From an uncultured Neisseriaceae bacterium (GTDB lineage Bacteria > Pseudomonadota > Gammaproteobacteria > Burkholderiales > UBA11063): a DNA stretch of 18,002 nucleotides. The stretch spans positions 1 to 18,002 of the forward strand of contig CALFYC010000005.1 of NCBI GenBank assembly GCA_937952895.1. The letters run 5' to 3'. Below, in pieces: positions 7,317-14,647 of this stretch (positions within the stretch are counted from its first letter, which is position 1; every line of letters begins with the position of its first letter). Position numbers and translations under genes: made by a program. A model generated the notes under the pieces. It did not search any database, was not told the DNA's origin, and was given only the letters and a program-made list of their open reading frames with translations.

Positions 7317-8159
7317 TTAATTTGTTGTTTCTGGTTGGTAGTTATAAATGCCTTTTAACTTACGATAAGCAGCTGTATAAAGTGCAGAACATAAAACATA
7401 TGGTCTTCTCAGAATCTTTAAGTCCCATAGCCAAAAATTAATATTTATATTTAAGTCATCTAGGGATTCTGCTTGATGCCACCACCCAAGTGGTATATAT
7501 AACATCTCACCAGACTTTAAAATAATATCTCGTTTCTGCGGAAGTTTTGCTATCAATCTAGGAAAACGTTGTGGATCAATATTAGCAAAATCAAATACTT
7601 TTGATTTATCTCCAAACCCTTTTAAAAGAGGTCGAGGATAGTAATCGCGACAACCTGGAGGAAAAAGTATAAATCTTTTTCTACCTTGTAGCGAGATATT
7701 AAAGTTTTCCAACTCATCAAAGTGACTTTGTGTAAATACACCGTGGTAACTAATCCATAAGTTAGCTGCATCTAAATTTCGTTTAGAGACTAAAAGAGAA
7801 AAAGCATCAAAACCAAGAATATCATTTACAGCACTCTTTTTATGCATAAGATTAGAGACCACACGGTACCATTTATTCTTATCATTTTGGTATTCTTTAT
7901 TCCCAAGAAAATCACGAAGCAGGGTTTTTGTTGTATTCCATCGTTCCTTATTTTCCTTATTACTTGCTTCATCGAATATGGTAACACTATCATCTCCTAA
8001 GCGTTGCGATATTAAATCGATCGTACAAATATCTCTTTCTAAAGGTATATCAGTGATAATTACAGGAACATCAGATCTAAAAATAGCTTCTACACCAAAA
8101 GCAATAAAATCCTTAAAAGTAATACGTGGAACATCACCACTATTAGTTAATTCTTTCAA
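7317..8159 (-). CDS. JmjC/cupin_8-type Fe(II)/2-oxoglutarate oxygenase
   Basis: This 280-residue protein has the cupin-like JmjC core: LWISYHGVFTQSHFDELEN (134-152) gives the HxD iron ligands His146 and Asp148, GRKRFILFPP (159-168) follows, and the distal ligand is His228 in GEMLYIPLGWWHQAES (217-232), then NINFW (239-243). The H-x-D...H triad is complete, so it should bind iron and be active. The family hydroxylates protein side chains or small molecules; in a cluster like this a pathway intermediate is the likelier target, by inference. The start is TTG at 8159, chosen because AGGAG lies nine bases upstream and an in-frame stop lies just beyond; no upstream ATG is available. It begins 37 bases after the MFS stop. 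Confidence 0.85.
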   Translation of the reverse strand: MKELTNSGDVPRITFKDFIAFGVEAIFRSDVPVIITDIPLERDICTIDLISQRLGDDSVTIFDEASNKENKERWNTTKTLLRDFLGNKEYQNDKNKWYRVVSNLMHKKSAVNDILGFDAFSLLVSKRNLDAANLWISYHGVFTQSHFDELENFNISLQGRKRFILFPPGCRDYYPRPLLKGFGDKSKVFDFANIDPQRFPRLIAKLPQKRDIILKSGEMLYIPLGWWHQAESLDDLNININFWLWDLKILRRPYVLCSALYTAAYRKLKGIYNYQPETTN

Positions 8160-8194
8160 GTTTACAAACTCCTATTTTAATAATATCACGTTAG

Positions 8195-8210
8195 CGTTAA
8201 AATATTAACG
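8195..8210 (-). other. Small hairpin at the MFS stop / oxygenase leader
   Basis: CGTTAA-AATA-TTAACG forms a perfect 6-bp stem with a 4-base loop that includes the MFS stop codon. It sits about 20 bases ahead of the AGGAG that serves the TTG-started oxygenase gene. No T-run follows, so it is not an intrinsic terminator. It might affect mRNA processing or translation of the downstream gene, or be chance. Confidence 0.3.
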
Positions 8211-9393
8211 TTTGATCTTGCTTTTTTAATAAGTAACCCTGGCTAAATAAACCAACTAACAATGCTAGTATACCTGCCCCCATAGTTACACACGCTACAC
8301 TTTCAACACTACCTTTGTCAGAAAGCTTTCCACTTATGGACACCCCTAAAGCAAACCCCATCCAACCGGCACTTGAAAGCCAAGAAAAACCTTCAGATAA
8401 ACAATTTTTAGGTGTTAATGCTTCTAATAAGTTGCTACAAGCAGTTAATAATGGAGCTACCGATAAACCCGCAATGAAAGCCGAAACTGCCATAATCGTA
8501 GGACTATATTTACCAGTAAACATAAGTGGAATAGTGCCACCATAAAACGCAATTGTAATTATAAGCAGCATTTTTGGTTGAGACACAGACCAATTAATTG
8601 CACCATAACATATTCCTCCCACAAGACTACCTACAGCACAAGTAGATAACAAGAAACCTGCTAACGTAGGTTTAGCAATTTCTTTGGCAAATGTGATCAT
8701 CATAACATCAATAGAACCAAGGAATATTCCTAAAGCCAGATAAATAATCATTAGCACTCGTACCCAACTCATACCGATCGCACTATTATTATTTTTTTTT
8801 GCTTCTGGAGTAAGAGGTGGTTCAGAACAACGATGCATAGCTAGAGCTATGGAACCACTACAGGTGAGGATGGTGCATAAAACTAAACCAGATGCTCGGT
8901 GCCATCCTGTAGATATACTAACTGCGATTAAAGGACCTAGCAAGAAAACAACTTCATCAAGAACAGTTTCTAATGCATACGCAGTTTTTAAAGCACCATC
9001 AGCAACCATCGAAGCCCAACGTGTACGAATAAAACTATCAACAGGTACCGATGAGAGACCAATGCAAATAGCCATAATCATAATAGCTATAAAAGGAGCA
9101 TTGGATAGTATCATATATATAAGTGCCATCATTGTAATTACATGCCCAATACATGTAACTACAAGAGTTTTTTGCTGACCAAATCGATCTGCTAATTTAC
9201 CTAGTGCAGGGCTAGCTGTAGCTTGCACAATCATTAATGTTCCAGAAACAGTGCCAGCAGCCCATAGAGATTTCATGGTTGCTGAAATCAGCATCATACA
9301 ACTAATGGATCGCATTGCTATTGGAAATCTAATCAACAGACCAAATAATGAAAGAGTGGCATGTTTTGGATTAGACAGCAATCGCATATACAT
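8197..9393 (-). CDS. Major facilitator superfamily transporter, probable exporter
   Basis: This 398-residue integral membrane protein has about twelve predicted membrane helices. MFS motif A is visible as GKLADRFGQQK (65-75) between helices 2 and 3, and LDEVVFLLGPLIA resembles the antiporter motif C region in helix 5. Both favour a drug/metabolite:proton antiporter, that is, an exporter. It is first in the eight-gene run and the only transporter inside it. Export of, or self-protection against, the pathway product is the natural reading; uptake of a precursor cannot be excluded. Start: ATG at 9393, with an alternative ATG two codons in at 9387. Neither has a clear Shine-Dalgarno sequence close by; a GGAG lies about 34 bases upstream, too far to serve. 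Confidence 0.87.
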   Translation of the reverse strand: MYMRLLSNPKHATLSLFGLLIRFPIAMRSISCMMLISATMKSLWAAGTVSGTLMIVQATASPALGKLADRFGQQKTLVVTCIGHVITMMALIYMILSNAPFIAIMIMAICIGLSSVPVDSFIRTRWASMVADGALKTAYALETVLDEVVFLLGPLIAVSISTGWHRASGLVLCTILTCSGSIALAMHRCSEPPLTPEAKKNNNSAIGMSWVRVLMIIYLALGIFLGSIDVMMITFAKEIAKPTLAGFLLSTCAVGSLVGGICYGAINWSVSQPKMLLIITIAFYGGTIPLMFTGKYSPTIMAVSAFIAGLSVAPLLTACSNLLEALTPKNCLSEGFSWLSSAGWMGFALGVSISGKLSDKGSVESVACVTMGAGILALLVGLFSQGYLLKKQDQTLIF

Positions 9394-9621
9394 GATAAAG
9401 TTAAGTTTAGTTTTTATAATAGTGACTCCAATAATATAAACTATTATTTTTATAATGGATGTATATTATATTGCTAATTCATTCAATATAAAAATACTGC
9501 AACAGTTATATATATTTGAACAAGATTAAAACATTAAAAATAGCACTTTTATTGCAGTAACCCTACAATGGACTATAACATAAGTATGGCAAAAAATGCA
9601 ATAGCATGTCTGGACTCTGAG
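9394..9621. other. Upstream region of the cluster
   Basis: The 228 bases between the MFS start and the IS30 element hold no regulator gene and no convincing ORF. The region carries the candidate cluster promoter (9449-9477). Before the IS insertion the left arm (from 9569) and the right arm (after 10811) would have formed one short open frame of 30 codons, discussed in the findings. Confidence 0.5.
9449..9477 (-). promoter_or_regulatory. Candidate promoter of the eight-gene cluster
   Basis: On the minus strand TTAGCA (9477-9472), a 17-base spacer and TATAAA (9454-9449) give a plausible sigma70 pair, predicting a leader of roughly 50 bases to the MFS ATG. An inverted repeat TATAAT/ATTATA (9451-9456 and 9465-9470) overlaps the spacer and -10 and could be an operator, but such repeats are common in AT-rich DNA. 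Confidence 0.35.
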
Positions 9622-9647
9622 CGCCCATTTTCCTCTGAAGTGCGACA
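9622..9647. repeat. IS30 left inverted repeat
   Basis: This arm pairs with 10783-10808. It shares CGC at the outer edge, ATT in the middle and the 12-base core TGAAGTGCGACA at the inner edge. The same arm is preserved in the decayed copy at 1758-1783. Confidence 0.85.
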
Positions 9648-9649
9648 GC

Positions 9650-10633
9650 CTAGTGCCTATTCGCATATATTCGATGTAAATATTTGTTCATAACCTCATT
9701 AGGGGTTAAATATCCAAGAGATTTTCTTGGGCGATCATTAAGTAAAGTCTGTACTTCTTCAATTTGCCTATCTGTTACTTTAGAGAAATCAGTTTTTTTA
9801 GGAAAGAACCTTCTTATCAGCCCATTAGTATGTTCATTTAAATCTCTGTCACATGACTTATAAGGCCTGGCAAAGAATATTTCACAACCAATACTTTCAG
9901 CTATTGCTTCATGATAACTAAACTCTGTTCCATTATCATAAGTAATAGTTTTAAATGGAACTGTTGTTCCATCATAAATATTTTCCATAGCAATTTGGAT
10001 ACTCTTAGCCGACTTATCCAAAGTTCTTTTTATTAAACTAAATTTACTCTTTCTATCAATTAAAGTAAGTAAACAATTTTTGCTGCCGCCTCTAACTCTT
10101 ACTATTGTATCACCTTCAAAGTCACCAATTCGTGCTTTACGTTCAACAATTTTGGGACGCTTTGATATATCAACACGATTTGGTATTTTTACTTTATCTG
10201 AATTACCATATTTATATCGCTTTCCTCTATGTGTAAGTTTTTTATAAATTTCTCCACCACATAGCTTATCTTGCCATATATATTGATAAATTGTTTTATG
10301 ACTAATTGATATTTTAAGCTTCTTTTTCATGCGGCCACTAATTTGTTCAGGTGACCAAGTCTTACTCAGACCATTCATTATATAGCTTATTGCTTTAGGG
10401 GTAAATTGAGCAAATTTTTTACCAGCTTTTGCATGAGCTCTTCGTGATTCAGATTTTAAATGCGCCGTATCTGATCCATACTAACCAGCACTATCTTTAT
10501 TACGCTTTAATTCTTTATATATTGTCGATCTATGTCGCTTTAAATCATGCGCTATTTGCGATACGCTTTCAAACATATTTGCACTTCTATGCCAAATGTA
10601 GTATCTTTCGTTCTGGGTGAGATGTTTGTACAT
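9650..10633 (-). pseudogene. IS30-family transposase interrupted by one in-frame amber stop
   Basis: Reading from an ATG at 10633 gives 327 codons in a single frame, broken only by TAG at 10483-10481 (codon 51). The N-terminal part, missed if one starts at the internal ATG at 10378, contains the IS30 helix-turn-helix SQIAHDLKRHRSTIYKELKRN-like region (about residues 28-48). The catalytic domain has GDFEGDTI (Asp175), TYDNGTEF (Asp233) and LNEHTNGLIRRFFPKKTDF (Glu267), matching the family's DDE triad and NENTNGLxRQxFPKGTDF signature. The gene is otherwise undamaged. A 242-residue product from 10378 would keep the catalytic core but lack the DNA-binding head, so it should not transpose normally. 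A sequencing error or stop-codon readthrough are the alternatives. Confidence 0.88.
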
Positions 10634-10782
10634 ATTTATTCTCCAAGTAGTAGTTCACATGGATTATAAACGAACATTTCACCTTTTATGCTTTTTAAGT
10701 AATAGCACACTACGGTTGCTGGTTATCTAAATCAAATTATTCATAATTCAATTTATTAACAACTTTTATTCAGAGAAAATTT

Positions 10783-10808
10783 TGTCGCACTTCAATTTAC
10801 AATTTGCG
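10783..10808. repeat. IS30 right inverted repeat
   Basis: This is the complement of the left arm at 9622-9647, with 19 of 26 positions matching. It is followed directly by the GAG target duplication at 10809-10811. Confidence 0.85.
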
Positions 10809-10914
10809 GAGTATAAAAGAAGGTCATGCAGTATGTTTGTGGGATTGTGACGTTAACTATTGATTTTCTTAAAATTGCTAACTATGGTTCAGTTGTTGGA
10901 ATTGACTTCAAAAT
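10809..10914. other. Short gap between the IS and EamA copy 2
   Basis: No gene is recognised. A 30-codon open frame (10826-10918, plus) follows an AGAAGG, but it runs into the end of the EamA gene on the other strand and is probably chance. No clear terminator for the smr-purA-trmJ-eamA run is visible; if one existed it may have been displaced by the IS30 insertion. Confidence 0.4.
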
Positions 10915-11805
10915 TTAATAATCTAAATAATCTTTTTGAGCCGTCAATTTTAATAAAACTACCCAAAGAATAAAAATGTATACTAATTGTGGAATTGAAT
11001 ACGATTTATTAACTATAATAAAAAACATATATGTAAAAGCTGGAGTTGATGCGCCTATCGCAGATAGATTAAATGCTGATATATATTTTGCACCTTTTTG
11101 AACAAAAAAAGATGGTAGCAAAATAAACAGAACACTTATAGTAAAAATTTTAAATAAATTTATAACGTTAATTGTTAGATCTGTATGGCTAATTAATGCA
11201 ATACTTAATGATGTGATTAGAGCAATAATATAACGAGTTGTAATAACGTTAATAATATCCACACATTGATTACTTAAGGCTTTAATTGAAATAGCGGTGC
11301 ATCCTATTGCAAGACCAGAAATTAAAGCAAAAAAGACACCTAATAAAAATTTTATATGATTGGTATGATAATTAATGTGATGGATTGCCATTAAAATAAG
11401 TATTATTAAAATTAATAACGAGTATCCAAAATGTGTTTTATCGAATTTTTGAGAAAGAATTAAAGATGCAATTGGTGAAATTCCAAACACTAAAGCATTT
11501 GTAAAAGATGGTCCTAGAAATTTCAAGGTTACAATATAAAATACCCAATCAATTGCTGTAAATAAATTTAATAAAAAAATATGTTTTAGATTATCTTTCT
11601 TATATATAAAATCATTTTTATTCGGTAAGAATATAAATTTAATAAAGATGTCTATAATTATTACAGATATAAAGCAATAAAAAGCAAAAACTATAGGATT
11701 AATATCTTTTAAAATTTGATGTGTCAGTACTGTTGCAATAGCTAAACAAATTACTGAACTAAATACAATTATATTACCTGCAAGTTTTTGATTTATTAGA
11801 TACAT
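10915..11805 (-). CDS. EamA/DMT-family inner-membrane transporter, copy 2
   Basis: This 296-residue hydrophobic protein has about ten predicted helices in two EamA repeats. It shares with copy 1 (684-1571) the phrases THQILK, PIVFAFYCF, PSFTNALVFGISPIASL, NVITTRYI and KGAKYISAFN.SAIGASTPAFTY, so the two are clear paralogues. The ATG at 11805 is seven bases past the trmJ stop, making it the likely last gene of the smr-purA-trmJ run. Substrate unknown; family members move amino acids, sugars or other metabolites. Its close linkage to housekeeping genes suggests this is the resident copy and that copy 1 was separated from it, or duplicated, around the time the cluster arrived; that order is inference. 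Confidence 0.85.
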   Translation of the reverse strand: MYLINQKLAGNIIVFSSVICLAIATVLTHQILKDINPIVFAFYCFISVIIIDIFIKFIFLPNKNDFIYKKDNLKHIFLLNLFTAIDWVFYIVTLKFLGPSFTNALVFGISPIASLILSQKFDKTHFGYSLLILIILILMAIHHINYHTNHIKFLLGVFFALISGLAIGCTAISIKALSNQCVDIINVITTRYIIALITSLSIALISHTDLTINVINLFKIFTISVLFILLPSFFVQKGAKYISAFNLSAIGASTPAFTYMFFIIVNKSYSIPQLVYIFILWVVLLKLTAQKDYLDY

Positions 11806-11812
11806 ATGTATT

Positions 11813-12556
11813 TTAACTTATTTTATGCTTTGAATAATTTGTATTTTCAAGATGTTTTAATATTCCACGGATTAAATCTACTTCTTCACGTTCTAAATCT
11901 GATTTGTTAATTATGTATTGAATTCGCCTAAGTGTGCGTTCTTTATTTTTATTGTTATAAAAATTAGTATTTACTAAAATTTGATCAATATGGTTTAAGA
12001 TTCCTTGATTATCATCAAATGTGGCATTCTGTTTAATTGACATCAAATGTGTTAATGAAGGTTTATAGTTAGAGTATATCTCATAACACATGATCTGAAC
12101 AGCTTGAGCAAGGTTTAATGAAAAATATTCAGGGTTTCCTGGGATGGTAACGATACGATTACATTTTTCGATTTGTTCAATTGTTAAACCACTTTTTTCA
12201 CTACCAAAGACGATCGCAATCTTATTCTTATTGTGAATCTGCTCTATAATTTCAGGTGCAATTTCTTTTGGGGTTTGAATTTTATGAGCAAATTCGCGCT
12301 TACGTGAAGTCATTCCGATTATAAGGGTTGACTCATACAGTGCTTCATTAAGGCTGGTCAAAATTTTAGCATTTTTAACCACATCTGCAGCATTACTTGC
12401 TAATGCAATCGAATGATCATCTGGGATTGAAACTGGATTTACTAAAATTAAATTATATAAATCCATAGTCTTCATTGCTCGTGCAGCAGATCCTATGTTC
12501 CCATGATGAGAGGTATTACATAAAATAATATTAATATTATCTAATAATGATTGCAT
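11813..12556 (-). CDS. trmJ: TrmJ-type SPOUT tRNA (cytidine/uridine-2'-O) methyltransferase
   Basis: This 247-residue protein matches the SAM-dependent enzyme that 2'-O-methylates position 32 of several tRNAs. Signatures: HGNIGSAARAMKTMD (18-32; family PGNIGAaARAMKtMG) with the conserved Asn and Arg, FGSEKSGLT (117-125) and IPGNPEYFSLNLAQAV (138-153) of the trefoil-knot SAM site. Length is normal for TrmJ. It starts nine bases after purA stops and ends seven before EamA copy 2, so it is in that operon. In many proteobacteria trmJ lies beside iscR or cysE; that link is absent here. Related SPOUT enzymes are alternatives, but the three motifs favour TrmJ. Confidence 0.88.
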   Translation of the reverse strand: MQSLLDNINIILCNTSHHGNIGSAARAMKTMDLYNLILVNPVSIPDDHSIALASNAADVVKNAKILTSLNEALYESTLIIGMTSRKREFAHKIQTPKEIAPEIIEQIHNKNKIAIVFGSEKSGLTIEQIEKCNRIVTIPGNPEYFSLNLAQAVQIMCYEIYSNYKPSLTHLMSIKQNATFDDNQGILNHIDQILVNTNFYNNKNKERTLRRIQYIINKSDLEREEVDLIRGILKHLENTNYSKHKIS

Positions 12557-12565
12557 TAAAACTAA

Positions 12566-13855
12566 TTAATTAAAAAATTTATTATTAAGTAGTATAGTTT
12601 CTCTACGGTCTGGACCTGTTGAAATAATATCAATTTTGGTGCCAACAATGCTTTCAATTTGTTTTAAATATTTAATTGCATTTGTAGGTAGCTTATCATA
12701 TTCCGTAATCCCTGCAGTAGAGTCAGTCCAGCCAGGAACCGTTTCATAAATTGGTTCGCATTCAACAACTAAATCAGCGCCAAATGGTAAAATATCATAT
12801 TCTTTGCCATTCATTTTATACCCAATACAGATTTTAATTTCTTCAATACCATCCATTACATCAAGCTTAGTAACGCATAGACCATCAACTCCATTAATTT
12901 GTACTGCACGTTTCAATGCTGCGGCATCAAACCAACCACATCTGCGAGCTCTACCTGTTGTTGAACCAAATTCATTACCACGTTTAGCTAATCCTGAGCC
13001 AATTTCATCGGTAAGTTCTGTTGGGAATGGGCCCGAACCAACACGGGTGGTATAGGCTTTTACAATACCAATCACATAATCAATCATTTTTGGGCTAATC
13101 CCACTACCAGTTGCTGCAGCTCCGGCAACACAATTAGAGGATGTTACATAAGGGTAAGTGCCTAAATCTACATCAAGTAATGTTCCTTGTGCGCCTTCAA
13201 AAATCACCTTTTTACCTTCGGTGCGTAAATTAAATAGCTTACGTGAGACATCAGAGACTAGAGGTTTGATTTGATCTGCGTATGATAATGTTGATTCAAG
13301 CACTTGATTAAAACTGACTTCTTCAACGTTATAATAATTTTTTAAGAGAAAATTATAGTAATCTAAGTTAGCTTCAAGTTTAGTTTTAAAAATATCTGGA
13401 GCAAATAAATCTTGAATACGAATTGCTCGACGTGCAACTTTATCCTCATAAGTAGGGCCAATACCACGACCAGTTGTGCCGATTTTATTATTGCCAGATT
13501 CGCGCGCAAGATCCATTGCAGCATGATATGGTAGAACTAGAGGGCATGCTTCAGAAATGTTTAAATGTGATCTAACATCTACTCCAAAACTTTCAAGATC
13601 TGTAATTTCTTTAATTAATGCTTGAGGTGATACAACTACACCATTACCGATTAAACATTGCACATTTTTATGTAAAATACCAGAAGGTAATAAATGAAGC
13701 ACTGTTTTTTTTCCATCAATTACTAATGTGTGTCCTGCATTATGTCCACCTTGAAATCTAACTACAGCACTAGCTGTTTCAGTCATCCAATCAACAATTT
13801 TACCTTTACCTTCGTCACCCCATTGAGTACCAATAATTAAAATATTTTTATGCAT
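12566..13855 (-). CDS. purA: Adenylosuccinate synthetase
   Basis: PurA joins IMP and aspartate using GTP to give adenylosuccinate, the first committed step to AMP, in the cytosol. The 429-residue length is standard. The N-terminus carries IIGTQWGDEGKGKIVDW (7-23) with catalytic Asp14, then GGHNAGHT (36-43) with His42; TTGRGIGPTYEDK, EGAQGTLLDVDLGTYPYVTSSN-like and STTGRARRCGWFD regions follow, and the end has the usual GPDR motif (STGPDRRETI). AAGGAAAA precedes the ATG at good spacing. It lies 22 bases after smr and nine before trmJ. Nothing is missing. Confidence 0.97.
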   Translation of the reverse strand: MHKNILIIGTQWGDEGKGKIVDWMTETASAVVRFQGGHNAGHTLVIDGKKTVLHLLPSGILHKNVQCLIGNGVVVSPQALIKEITDLESFGVDVRSHLNISEACPLVLPYHAAMDLARESGNNKIGTTGRGIGPTYEDKVARRAIRIQDLFAPDIFKTKLEANLDYYNFLLKNYYNVEEVSFNQVLESTLSYADQIKPLVSDVSRKLFNLRTEGKKVIFEGAQGTLLDVDLGTYPYVTSSNCVAGAAATGSGISPKMIDYVIGIVKAYTTRVGSGPFPTELTDEIGSGLAKRGNEFGSTTGRARRCGWFDAAALKRAVQINGVDGLCVTKLDVMDGIEEIKICIGYKMNGKEYDILPFGADLVVECEPIYETVPGWTDSTAGITEYDKLPTNAIKYLKQIESIVGTKIDIISTGPDRRETILLNNKFFN

Positions 13856-13877
13856 TATTTTCCTTTGATTAAAAAAT

Positions 13878-14381
13878 CTATTTATGTTTAAATTTAACTA
13901 AAGTGATACCATCACCACCTTGATTGCTATTACCGCCAGAATATGCTAGTAGTAATGGGTGATGTTCCAGAATTCGTCTAACAGTATGCTTTAAAACTGG
14001 TTTATTTTCGTTTGAATTAAGGCCTTTCCCATGAATTACTTTTAAACAGGTGTTGCCAACTGTTGTATGATTATCAATAAATTGATCTAAACGCTTAACT
14101 GCTTCAGTTTGAGTATGGTTGTGTAAATCCAAGGTTGCAAGAATCCGATATTTATTATTACGTAAATCTTTTATGATTTTAAATTGCCCATCATTACAAA
14201 ATTCACTAAAGCTTTCAGAATAGCTAGTATATGATATATCAGAATTTATTTTTAAGTTAGTTACATAATTTTTTACCCTAATTGTTTTAAAGGACGCTTT
14301 TTTTTGAAACAAGTGATTGTTTTTAATTGGGTTGATCTTATGCTCAGCACAATATTCTGTAAATAATGTCGATTTATTCAT
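13878..14381 (-). CDS. Smr-domain protein
   Basis: This 167-residue protein has a C-terminal Smr domain: TLDLHNHTQTEAV (83-95) holds the LDLHG-type motif with His replacing none of the core residues but Asn in place of the usual Gly, and KVIHGKGLNS (114-123) holds the HGKG motif. VRRILEHHP and a GITLVKFK end complete the fold. Stand-alone Smr proteins (SmrA/SmrB, YdaL-like) can be nucleases; SmrB cleaves mRNA at collided ribosomes. The N-terminal 70 residues are polar and not recognisable. It is first in the run smr-purA-trmJ-eamA. The ATG at 14381 has only a weak ribosome binding site. The exact subfamily is unresolved. Confidence 0.85.
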   Translation of the reverse strand: MNKSTLFTEYCAEHKINPIKNNHLFQKKASFKTIRVKNYVTNLKINSDISYTSYSESFSEFCNDGQFKIIKDLRNNKYRILATLDLHNHTQTEAVKRLDQFIDNHTTVGNTCLKVIHGKGLNSNENKPVLKHTVRRILEHHPLLLAYSGGNSNQGGDGITLVKFKHK

Positions 14382-14420
14382 ACCAATTAATTTAATAAAA
14401 TATAGTTTAAAATTTAATAA

Positions 14421-14636
14421 TTACCATTTGAGTTAATCAAAAAGGGTAATTTATTTGATTTAGATTCAGGTGCTAAAATTGGTTTAGTTAATTTATGATA
14501 CAATTCTAGTCCTGTATAAAGCCATATTATAACATTCTTGTATGTTAATGGTTTAGTTGTTGATGAAAATTTTCATATTACAGAATTAGTCAATATTTTA
14601 ATTACAAATTGTCAAATTAATAATAAAAATTACTAG
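14421..14636 (+). other. Possible decayed coding remnant upstream of msbA
   Basis: Between the divergent smr and msbA genes one frame runs 71 codons to a TAG at 14634-14636 with only two internal stops (TGA 14496-14498, TAA 14517-14519). It reads protein-like stretches such as ELIKKGNLFDLDSGAKIGL and NGLVVDENFHITELV. I recognise no family. This may be a dead gene or a chance open frame in AT-rich DNA. Otherwise the 266-base gap holds the candidate msbA promoter and ribosome binding site. Confidence 0.2.
14496..14504 (+). promoter_or_regulatory. Candidate extended -10 promoter for msbA
   Basis: TGaTACAAT is an extended -10 element (TGn plus TACAAT, five of six matches). There is no good -35 at the proper distance, which extended -10 promoters can tolerate. 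The predicted leader to the msbA ATG is about 135 bases. The ATG itself has AGGA at 14635-14638, nine bases upstream. Confidence 0.35.
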
Positions 14637-14647
14637 GAATTATACTT

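Larger units (their letters stand above)
9622..10808 (-). mobile_element. Complete IS30-family insertion sequence
   Basis: The 1187-bp element is bounded by 26-bp imperfect inverted repeats at 9622-9647 and 10783-10808; 19 of 26 positions match, including the perfect inner core TGAAGTGCGACA (9636-9647 and its complement at 10783-10794). The trinucleotide GAG at 9619-9621 is repeated at 10809-10811, which fits the 2-3-bp target duplication of this family. Intact ends and target duplication argue for a fairly recent simple insertion. It encodes one transposase on the minus strand, interrupted by an amber codon. The insertion lies between the cluster's upstream region and the end of the smr-purA-trmJ-eamA run. 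Confidence 0.88.

Noticed and set aside
8849..9178. A 109-codon open frame on the plus strand inside the MFS gene
   Set aside because: It lies fully antisense to a well-supported MFS protein and has no family resemblance or clear ribosome binding site.
1758..10808. Composite transposon made of two IS30 copies carrying the cluster
   Set aside because: The left copy is only a decayed 3' fragment with one inverted repeat, and the right copy has its own GAG target duplication on both sides. The right copy therefore inserted alone; a composite unit is not shown.
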